Assembly (NCBI GenBank): GCA_004123355.1
Contig: SCHM01000002.1
Location: 7,103,569-7,167,568, forward strand
DNA: 64,000 bases
Direction: 5' to 3'
DNA from: Amphirosellinia nigrospora
Taxonomy: Eukaryota; Ascomycota; Sordariomycetes; Xylariales; Xylariaceae
Position numbers and translations under genes: made by a program. How positions within the stretch are numbered: position 1 is the first letter of the stretch; each line of letters begins with the position of its first letter. Positions 49,572 to 60,200 of this stretch are shown piece after piece. A model generated the notes under the pieces. That model ran no database searches. It was not told the origin of the DNA and saw only the letters and a list, made by a program, of their open reading frames with translations.

Positions 49572-51171
49572 TCAAGTGATGTACCTAAAGTCCGGGTGCC
49601 TATATCCAAGATCAATCTGCTCTTCTTCTGTAAGTCCAACGAGCCGGCCATCGCGGCCTCCACTAGCTCGAATACGGTTTTCGCGCATGCAGTAGAGGAT
49701 GCCAAACGTGGACAGGAACAAGACGACGACCTGCGCGGCGAAATTGATGGAGTGACCCATGGGAAAGTTCGGGCTGTCGCTGGGGAGATACGCCCAGACA
49801 GCCAGGATGCCACCTGCGGTTCGAGGGAGACGATGTAACCACTCGACACGGCTCGGACAGATGGACCGGCTGCATTGTTAATGCCCAGGAGAGGAAACCC
49901 GGCCCCCCTGGAAATGCGCCCACGGCACAAAGGTATACAGCAGCGTACTTGAGATGGTTGCCAGAGCCCCAGCGGAGCAAGCCGAACCCTGTGATGCCCA
50001 GAATGGTGAAAGCTGCAAGATATATGCCGCGCATCTTTGTTTTGTCGCTTACATATCCGACGGCAATAGCGATCAGTGATGCCGCGACGTACACAGGGAC
50101 ACTGTAGTATTGCGCAGTCAAAGACTTGTAGCCGATCTCCGTCAGAATGGTCGGGGGAACACCGATAGCCCTTGGACTGTGATATTTATGAAGAAAAACC
50201 CGGCGGCGCAGACGTAATTATTGATGTTGGTGACCGCGCGCTTGATGTGCCGCATCTGGACCTTCTCATGGGCAGCAGTTTTATTCTCTAGAAGTAGCCG
50301 CTCAACGGCAATCCACTTCTCCCGCGATGTCAGATACTTGGAGGTTCCCGGGGTTTGCGGTAAGACAAATGGCGCAACCGACGCCGCTATCATAGTAATT
50401 ATCCCTTCGAAGAAGAAGATGTTGCGCCATGTGTGTAATCTCGACCCGGCGATTCCCCATTCTGGGATTTGCGAAAACCCAGCTGCGAGTAGACCACCGA
50501 AGGCGCCGGCAATCGAAGCAGCGGACACGTAAATACCGACCCTGAAATATAACTCTTCTCTCTTGTAGAACGAGCTTAGGAAGAAAGCGATACCGGGGCT
50601 ACGTGGAGAATGATTAGAAGCAATATGTCTCTCGTGGACGCTCAGACTTACAAGGTGCCACCCTCGAAAATGCCTAGCAACACGCGTACTCCAATCAGTT
50701 GCTCATAGGTCTTTACAAATGCTGTACCTATGGAAACAGCTCCAAACCCAAAAACCAGCGCTGGAATATACCATCGTGGACCAACGCGTTTGAGTAGGAT
50801 GTTCGAAGGCACTTCTATGAGAAGATAGATGACATAGAAGATACTGGTAGCGATGTTGAAGCGGTAACCGATAAGATTCAGATCCTCCGTCATGCCCTGA
50901 ATACGAGCATTGCCAATATTAATTCTAGGAGCACCTTGTCAGTCTGAGCTAACCACGACCCTTAAGCCAAGGGCACCTACCGATCTAGGAAGCAGAGGAG
51001 GTAGAGGATCGTGATCATGGGAACTAGTTGCCGGTCGAGTTTCCTGCGTACGACCGTCTCTTCTTCGACTGTCCAGCTAGGCTCGGTAGAATCGCTACCC
51101 TTGTCTTCTACCGCAACAGCCTCTGGAAGCGAGGGCTGCTTCTTCTCGTCGGCTTCCTGTACTATCGCCAT
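49572..51171 (-). CDS. MFS permease, DAL5/allantoate-type (anion:cation symporter)
   Basis: Twelve-helix plasma-membrane transporter; the substrate is probably a small organic anion or vitamin, but it cannot be read from sequence. The first ATG is at 51171 (MAIVQEADEKKQPS); an in-frame upstream extension lacks ATG. Exon 1 ends in RRKLDRQLVPMITILYLLCF-LDR; after an intron (about 50915-50979, GTAGGT..CTCCTAG) comes INIGNARIQGM and the helix 2-3 block IYLLIEVPSNILLKRVGPRW. Then GVRVLLGIFEGGTLPG, an intron near 50600-50650, GAFGGLLAAGF, WRNIFFFEGIITMIAA, LPQTPGTSKYLTSREKWIAV, and late helices up to EEEQIDLGYRHPDFRYIT. Frame changes near 50165 and 49800-49860 are needed. A tail of charged residues ends in the cytosol. 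Confidence 0.88.
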
Positions 51172-54100
51172 AATGATAGAACTGGTCTCCAAAATCAAAC
51201 GAAAAGGACTGGACGGAGAGGATAAGTTCAGTCCTTTGCAGGCAACCCCAACATATTATTTTATCTTGGTCGTCAGACGGGGCCGGCTACTTCGAATCTC
51301 TTACCACCCATCCCTAATCATGTTCTAATCATCCATATAGGTAAGTAGTACTAGTACAGCAGCGGCAGGGGGTTTGAACTATATTATTACTCGGTGGCAA
51401 TAATGACCGGCAAATATATCGCTCCTCTGATTGAATCAATGAGATGGCAGGGTCCCTGGCTCGCTTCGGCGGATATTCAATTTCTACTGGCAAAAAGGGT
51501 CAGCCATGCAGATGGTTCCCTATGCTCCAGACTCCAGTTGATAACCAACCCTCCTCAGGACAGGCCTCAGGACATGCCCCAACGGCAGTGTCAACCCTTG
51601 GCGCTGCGGGGAACCCGTCGTGCGACAGCCAATACCGTTGGTGTTCCCTCCAATTCTTGGTTCGAGGCAGATAGCACCGCATCGCTGTGTCTACGGTTGA
51701 GGGTTCTTAGTGCTTAGAAGAGGCTTAGCAGTTGACTGTAGATATCGTCGTCTAACGAGCATTAATGAAGTACTTTTAGACGAGCGAAAATCCATCGACA
51801 TATCTCATCATACAACACAAATACAAATGCCGGTTCAATGACATTGGTACCAAGACATAGTTTCTTGGCGGTTGAGTCAAGGTGTAATGGCGGTGCAAGG
51901 AGTTGTCCAAGGATGGAATGTCTTTCAGCTTACGTATTACACCGCCATGCGTGTGGCTTCATAAGAGTTGACACACCTATGTATCATTCCGCAATATCCT
52001 GTGTGTAGGGAAGTCATATCGATAACGACCATAAGGTGTAACTCTTGATTGAAGACTTGTACGCCTATATATATTGTTGGCATGGGGTGTCTTGAGTGCA
52101 GGTAATTGGATATCATCTTGGTGCCTCAAAATTACACCACATGCCACGCGCGCCGCACAAAGCCACAAGAGTCTTATCGGCCAATCGAAGAGCACCCATT
52201 GGCAGTCCGACAAAGGACAATAATTATCATAGATTTGACTTGAAGATATTATTAAGGACGACGAAGTATGGAGAATTCAGTAGCTATTTAATGGCTATAT
52301 TCGGATGTATAGCAGAGGACTGGGCTGAGGCATTGACCGGTAGCTCCCAAGGCTTCAAGTAGATGGAGTCCCACACCGTTACCCTAATTGATGCTAGCGG
52401 TTTAAACAGACGAGAAAGAAAACAACAATATCCATGGTACAGCGTAGAATCTTGCTTCCCAAGAGCATTGTAGTTGGTCATAAATACCTACCTTAAGTAC
52501 TTACAGTAAGATGTCGCCTCTGCAATGTGGGGTAATCCATGCTTTTCATCGGAAGAGCTAGATTGATTTTAGGAGAATCTGTTCAATTCCGAGCCTAGAC
52601 CCTTATCACTCACCGCATATCTTGAATAGGCAAGAGTAATGCCGTTGTTTTGTAAACAACGCGACCGCTTTTGGGCGAGAATTCGCCGGACAGTTTAGAC
52701 TGACTATTTATTAATTATGTGGGTTAGTTGCCATTGGGTGGCTAAGGCGCAACGGGAGCGACACAGTGAGTTATGAGAACAAACGGCGCATTGCTGAATA
52801 TCGTACTGCGGAATAGTAGAAGATTTCTATTTCATATAACAAAATGTATCTCCCTGTATCAGCCTATGTGATAGTTTTGTTACCGTCGCCGAGACATAAT
52901 AACGTCGATGAAACGAGCTTCGGAGATTATCGACATCGCGACGATTGCGACCGGTCATCCCGAATGTCCAGGCATGAATCGCACCACAAGTCCGAAGTAA
53001 AAGTAAACAAAGGAAGACCGGAGCCGGACAGCGCCCCATAAAACAAACCCACCAGAGTCGCAAAAAAACAGGCCACGAGGGCTCAGTCGCAATGCGCATT
53101 GCGCTCTTGCACCGCAGGCGTCGGCGCCCAAGAGACGTCGAAGCTGCCAGCCACGAGCTGCCGCATCGCAGCGCATCGCATCTAGCCTGCGTCGCATAAG
53201 CTTAGCGTAGCATAGTGTGCAGTTGTACCTCTTTTTAGCTCCGCCCTTAGCTCCAGCTCTCCACCGCGCTACCAATCAAGGCCCAGCCCCGCACGCCTCT
53301 GCTCTGCCCCTCATTTTCCCCACACCTGCCTCTGCCCCGCTTTCCCTTGACGTGTTTCGATGCGATCCGCCGCAAACCCGCTGCGCTCTCGGAGCCAGGG
53401 CGGTCGTCGCGACCGCAGACCTCCACCGAAACGAAACCCCCCCTCCCCTCCCTGCACTACGCTAAAGAAGAAGTGTTAGGTAAGAAAGAATACACCAACA
53501 ACACAGATCAGAACCAGCCAGCCACATTCGCGCCTAAATATCCACCAACATTCCATTCCGGCGCAAGTTCCCCCCATAATTACCGTACAGTAGTAACTCA
53601 CCCCCCCACCTCGACTTATCTAGTACGCAAGGGGACTAGCGCACGAACCCATGATCGCAGTCTAACTCAACGTCAGGCAAACATGCCCCAATCTCCGTTT
53701 CGTCATTGGGCGAGCCACTTCCGCCATCTCTTTTTGCGCCTGCGACGCATGCATGCGCCGCGCGGCTAAAGAGACCACGAAAACATTGCGCTTGAATTTG
53801 CGATGCGCTTGGCAAGAAAGGACGGTAGGTGTCGGTAGGCGCGCGATTGTCAGAATGCGACAGCGCGCGCGGTCCGTCTATATGTTTGTTCCCTCTCTTT
53901 TGACTATGGATTGATTGGTTGGTTAAACCAAGAATAAAATTGAAATTAGCTACGGGGAAACTGTTTTGTTTCATCAGCTTATCGTCATTTGTACCCACTA
54001 CACTTGTGCGACGACGTCGCCTCTGGCAGTTTGATTATATCCGGGCAAGACATGAATGGGCGCATGCGGTGAGTTCCGCGCCTGATACGGCCATGCGCAC

Positions 54101-55217
54101 GCATCGTTGATGCGAATGTGCTTGGCGCGGCATGTTGTGAGCAACACATCTAACCGTTAGGATCCAAGACTGTTTCAGACAGTCGAATCTGAGCCCATGT
54201 GAATCGCATCCATCCTATAATCATATCCTTGATTAATATCTAGAGAAACAAGTAATCTAACCTCATGATTCAAGTTCATTCCGAGTATCACGGAACAGCA
54301 AAACCTTGCTAGTCTAAGAGTTTATCATATACTGTAATAGCTAGAGTATTGGAATTTTCATAGTGCTTGGATATCATACCCTAGCTGGCTAGCAATGAAC
54401 ATGGCTGTCAGATGAGACAGGATCTGATAGACACACAGAAAAGCATAGAAAACCACGAGGCCAACAACTCCAAAAATATCCGTCACCGACGGTATAGCTG
54501 AAAGCGCCGCGGCCCCAATTCAACTGGATCCCGCACACGGCCTGGCTTCCAGACCGGCCCGCCGTGCCATTTTCTGTAATACAGAGCCGGACACCCCCCA
54601 TGCCCTCGCCCTGGCGACACACCTTTGTTTACTTGGGATCGTCCATGTTCTAACTACCGCCAGCTATGTCTTTCACGTCCTTCGATCATCTTCCTCATCT
54701 CCAATGCGCGTGCCATCTTGTAGATCATGGTCTAATCGCGTGGGGCGGAAGCGAGGTGTCTTTTTGGAAACGAGACTGCGAAAAGCAAAAGTGTAGGTGT
54801 GAATCCAACGCCAACCCATAGAGATTCCTTGATAGAAAAACTCGTTCCTAGTGTAGCGTTTTCTTGGAGAAAAGGAGTGTAACGGCGCCATAGCCTCACT
54901 ATTAAACCTTGGTTCCATTTGCGCCTTCCAACCCCAAGCATGTAACTCCGATGCCCAAGGAAAAATCTAATTTCGTCCCCAATGACGAGGGGACCCCCAA
55001 ATCGTCATGTGTAAGCACAAATCTGCCTAAATGATAGGCGGTGGTGCTGATTCTCGTTTTATGCTCGTGGACCACCTGCTAACTGATACTCTAGTTGGTG
55101 TAACATCCCTTTTGAGGACAGTGCAGAGTGGAAGACTTGTTTTCTACAAAATATCGGATATTGTGTAAAGATCGCTCTCGTACCAGGTAAACTGCGTCAA
55201 TGAATGTGGCGTACGGC
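51172..55217. other. Gene-poor 4 kb stretch
   Basis: No gene is recognised. A C-rich, CpG-rich segment at about 53090-53470 looks like a promoter or leader, but no coding region follows it on the plus strand; overlapping frames of 80-140 codons there have no motifs. A GCATCGCA-type cluster lies at about 53163-53181. The last part should hold the 3' UTR of the Zn2Cys6 gene. Confidence 0.5.
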
Positions 55218-57264
55218 CTACCGTTTCCGTTTCTTGTTTTTATCAGTCGCAACTGCAGGAACTCCGATAGGAGCGGCAGGCAAAAGAGTAGGGGGCGCCG
55301 GAACATCAAGTGACTTGATTGGCACTCCATATGGCGGCCATAGCGTCCCTTACGACCATTCCCCTCGTCTTCGCTGATGCATTGGTCGGCGCTGAGACCG
55401 GCATCCCGACAACGACCGCAAGGCCGCTGACGATCGCAACCTTTCTTGCTCTTTCGGCATCGCTGGCAACGGGGCTTGGTTGACAGATCTGGATGTTCTT
55501 CATCGCCGGGCTGGCCTGACATTGCCGATGCGATAGATGGCTTGCGTGATTGGTTAGGCAGAGACGCAGGTGACATCGGACCAGCAGCCACGCTAGTTGG
55601 CTTCTTCGGCTTAGTAGGACCAGCCTTAGGTGCCTTGATGGCTTTAGGTTTGGCTGACTTAGCACCGGGTGCCCGAGGCTTCCCAAGATTCTGAGACTTT
55701 GCTTTCATATCATTGGGTTGTAGCCCGTGGCCACCCTCATCAGCGCCATCCTCCAGATCGGCATCGTCTCCACTGGCTTCCATGTTGTCGCGGGAGGTAT
55801 AAAATGGCTGTCGGTCGTCGGATGGATCTTGTGCGCAGACCCATTCTTATCGACCTTCTGACGACGAGCTGGTGGGAGCTCATCTTCGTTGTCGCTGCCG
55901 TCGCTTGTAGCGCCGGTCGAGGAGGCGACCTCTGCCTTGCCACTAAAGGTGTCATCTAGCGTTGATGCAGAGGTCCTACCTTGGGAAATGTTAGACATGT
56001 CACCCAGTCTCATAAGCTGGATGGCGACGTCTTTATCCTCTTCAGACACACAACTACCAATAGTAGGGTCAGGAGTCGGGAGGATACCCGAGCTATTGTT
56101 TGGATATCCTATACTACCCCGATGGCGCCTAGAGTCAGTTGTCGGGGTTGCAAATATGCCTGCCTGGCCATATCCATTGTAACCTTGAGGAGATTGAAGC
56201 GGCTGGGGATTTGTAAAGGGGTTCTGGGCTGGGTGGGAAAAGGGTATCAAGGGTCGTTGGTGTTCCACTCGACGAACTGGAGACACTGAAGGGTTGGACG
56301 TGGCTGCAGGCATCTGTGGCGGAGCAAACAGAGGTAACTCCTATAGTTAGGCGATGATTAGAAACTAAGCCCCGATATATCGAGCGTCCTGGATGCTTAC
56401 CGAGCTCTCAAATTTGGCGCGCTTGCGACGACCGCCCTCAACAATGTTTTCCACACTAATATCGGTGTTGCCGATGTGATCCTTTGCTTTACTGGACACG
56501 GATCCGGCAGCACCATCACCACTGCTGTAGCCATTGACACTGTCGTCGTAGCTGGAGCCGTGGTTCCTAATAGAACGAGAGCGCCCCTTCTTACCAGCCG
56601 GGTTTGTGCTGACGGATGTACTACGTCGCCCGCTGTTTCCGTTGGGAGACGGGCTGCGCCTACGGGATGTCCTTGAGCCTGGCCGAGAGATGTGCTGGCC
56701 TGGTTGATGAGACGAGTACTCCATGGATGTGGGCTGGAAAGCCACCGAGTTGAACGGGCCAGCAGGTGAGGAAGACTCGTTGATGACTCTGACATGAACA
56801 ACCATATTATTACTGAAGTTTTCGTACCTTGCGATCAGTGTGTTATTTTGGTCGTCCTCAAAACTTATGCCACAACATTTTGATACAAGCCATAGAAATT
56901 CTTGACGGTGGAGATGATGGATTCTGTATCATCATGAGGGTATATTTGAACACGCAGAGGGAGTCGCGCTCGATATTGAGGGGATTGTGGGCAGAGGAGT
57001 TCGAATTGAACATGCTTGGGGCTATGGGTTGTCGAGGAGAGACGCTTCCACTATGCGAGGCAGTGGAAGCGCCGGCGTACGACTCAATCGCGACCCGGCT
57101 GCCATAGTACTTCCCTGATGTATTATTGATGTGTCGAGGGCAAGTCTAGCAGTTGAGTATGTCTGTTGGGGAGAGTGATGGAAAGCGCCCGCACCAGGTT
57201 GGTTGGTGGTGGAATGCGGAAGGAAAAATGAGGGTTTTGCCGTGAGGAGATTGGACAAGTCCAT
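55218..57264 (-). CDS. Zn2Cys6 transcription factor with N-terminal PB1/ubiquitin-like block
   Basis: Predicted nuclear DNA-binding regulator. The N-terminus (MDLSNLLTAKPSFF) leads to HVQFELLCPQSPQYRARLPL and RVQIYPHDDTESIISTVKNF-YGLY, then ISFEDDQNNTLIARYENF, a conserved non-zinc block that resembles a PB1/ubiquitin-like fold. A Ser-rich, basic linker (SRTSRRRSPSPNG) follows, then an intron at about 56335-56400, a Pro/Ser/Gly region, and a late Zn2Cys6 cluster CQRCRKSKKGCDRQRPCGRC (about 55400-55465) with the sixth Cys after AGLSADQ. The zinc cluster being near the C-terminus is unusual for this class. The C-terminus ends in NKKRKR, a likely nuclear signal, at a stop at 55218. Frame changes are needed near 57015, 56870, 55790 and 55330. 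Its target genes are unknown. Confidence 0.82.
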
Positions 57265-60200
57265 CACCCACGCGGATAGACCCTCAATCGTTGTCTCTAG
57301 AGTTTCTTGGTCTGTGAGTCCAAGTATTCACAGTCGCAACCGAATACACCGACGGCGTTGTGTCGAGAGATGCAAGGTAAGGACGAGGAACGAGGGTGAG
57401 GGCGGTCAGACTCCGATCGCAAGCGGGCCAGGAGAGCAGTGGTTTCGAGGACTTGACAACGTCGCCTTGTGTATATAGCTGCAGCGCACGTTAGATTAGC
57501 AGCTTACATGGCGGTGGAAGAGGAGGTAAGAATGGGTATTGGGTGTAGACGGTCATGCTCGTCGTCGGCGAGTCTGGTAGTCTGGTCGGGGCAGGAAGTA
57601 GCACTCTTAAGGCACGGCGAAGGAGCCAAATGTGCAGAGGCGGGTTTACAAGACGGTAGGGACGAGGATGATCCGATTGGGACGGGGCTCGGATCGCATA
57701 CGGTAGCAGACGCAGGAAAACTCACCGAGACACAGAGCGGATGGTGTTGTGGTGTTAGAGATGCATGAACTCGACCTTGAGCCCTGGTGTCCCGAATCGG
57801 CCTGCGAGAGTAGCGGCGCGGCGTCAGCATGCGGGTGCCAGCGGACGTGCCAGACGTGTTGTGCTACACACGGCGACAGAGGCAGAGATGGGTGAAGAAG
57901 GCTTACTGGTTTGGAAGGGCGTTGGAAATGGGTGGTTTGGTCGAGGGATCGGGGTTCGTGTGAAAGAGGAGGTAGAAGAGAGTGAGGGTGGTTTTGCACA
58001 GTACCGCTTGAGTCTCGAAAAGGGCTTTCCCACCCACCACTTCGCAAGTCCACTAACTGTGTGCAAGTGCCCGTGCCGAACGGGCCACTGCCACAGCCAC
58101 TGCCACCGCTGTAGGTACCTAACCTACTCTTAGCGTAATAGCCTACCAGGTTGGCACAGGTAGCACTTAACTGGCCTGTAGCGGTAGGGGGTAGCCGCTA
58201 AACGAGCGACTAGCACGCCGTCACATACGCCTGGCCCAGGTACCAGAGCCCGGGCTCTGCACAAATTGCAGAGTCAATCTACGAAATGAGCATCTAGAAA
58301 GGGTCAATTCGTGAAGTTTGATTAGATCATAAATTATCTAGACGGGTTTCCTCCCTTCTCTTTGAATCTGTCCATGTAGTGGCGCATCGTTGGGCTACAG
58401 CTCTCTCCTCTTTCAACGGGGCGACACATACGTCGTATGTATACGTGAAGCTTGCAAACATGCATGATGGGATACCTACTTACTTACCTAGGTAGCTTAA
58501 GTGTCCCATCCAACATTCCAACACCATGGGTAAGCTAGGAAATCATTACATCCATGATCTCCTAAGCGAAAGTCAAAATCGTTACATGTGCTCAGCAGAC
58601 TACCTACCTACCTAGATAGACAAGACAACTATGTTTCTACTGCTCTATTTAGTAATGGTGGTGTGTGTATCTACCTCATCTAATCTATTCGCTCGTGTGG
58701 TGTACGGTGTACGTACGGTTTGTGTGCTGACAAGCGCATGTAACACTTGACCTCGAACTAGGAAATGGCGAGAAATGTAATAACACACATGTCTTGATAA
58801 GAGGGCCTCGAAGACTGGCCCATTGTATCTACGTAGACAAGCATCTACCTATGCAATCTACCAGGTTAGAGATGGTTCGTATACTGGAGACAAGAGTCGT
58901 CTGCCTGCCATTGGCTGTGTCGTGTGCCTTAAAAACCGGTGAAGACGTTGCATGTTTCCCAACTTGTGCGAAAAGGTCTACTCGGTCCGTGTGGTGTGTT
59001 GTTCACTTGGTAACCACCAGTCAGGTCTGAGAGAAATGGCCGCTTGGTTGCGCCCAGAATGGAGGCCCAAGCAATTCTGCTGCTGTGGTGGGCTCCATCT
59101 AGACGAATTGAATCCGTGACTGACATACTTACTATGCTCTACAATGTTTGGCTGGTTCAACGGTCCTCTTTCGGGTTGCTTCGCTGCTCGCTCCAGGAAA
59201 CTTCCAGGGCCAACCTGACTGGCCTCTAAAGCGAATAGTAGTGAATGTGAATGACTGACCTGGCTGGCCACCCTCAAGCTCGTCCGTCGCAACGTAAAGC
59301 TTGCCCTACGTACTCACAGTAGATATTGTAGATACCTAGCTAAATCCGCGGCCACTAGATTGCTTGTACTTGTACTGTATCGTACAGCGTTGGCCGTGAC
59401 CAACTAGCCTAAGGTTAGCGGGAGACGCGGAATGAGCCGGTCTCTGGCCGGGTACATTTCATATCATATAATCGCATGGGTGACCGTCAGGACCGTTGCG
59501 CCGAAACAACAGCCAACTGCGGTCGCATGCTCATCGCTTCATATGACAACTAATAACCCATTATAGTCACCTACCTATTCCCAACCAGAATATATATAAA
59601 TATGTTATTGGCGAGAGAATGCGCTGTGCAGTTTGCGCAATACGATGATGAACACGCCATCTCTTGCGCCGTCATTGTGGAGAAGGAATGCGACAAGGGG
59701 ACCTGCGACGCCTAGATAGCGTGCACTATTGTTGTGTAGAGGCGAATCCTGCGCAACACATCAGGATAGCGACAGGGCATCTCCCGCTTTGCTTTGAATC
59801 TCGCGTTGGGAAGCGTCTCGCCCGTTGCTAATGCAAAGTAATACATGAGTCTTAGCTTGTCAGGTGCCGCTCTGCTACCTGGTTTACCAATGTACATACA
59901 GCACTCACGGTCACAGACGAAGTTCGTGGACGGGGATCTCAGATCAGTCAAGTGGCCAAGCCCACAGCCGATCCAGCCAATGGCACACACGCTTGTATGC
60001 GCCAACTTGTCAGAGCAGGGGTCCCGTCCTCACCGTGTGTCTGCAGATAGCTAGTTGGTGTGAAGGACGGAACATTGCTGGGCACGCTGGAGAACTATAG
60101 AGACGAACTCCCGCTCAAGTCGCGGAGAACACAGGTGAACGGCAGAGCCATCAAAGATTGCATCTAGAAAGCTCCCCTTCCGAATAGGCTACAAGCAGGT

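Noticed and set aside
57646-58053. 135-codon Pro/Ser/His-rich minus-strand frame
   Set aside because: No family motif; competing frames of similar length overlap it on both strands. Better explained as leader or promoter DNA.
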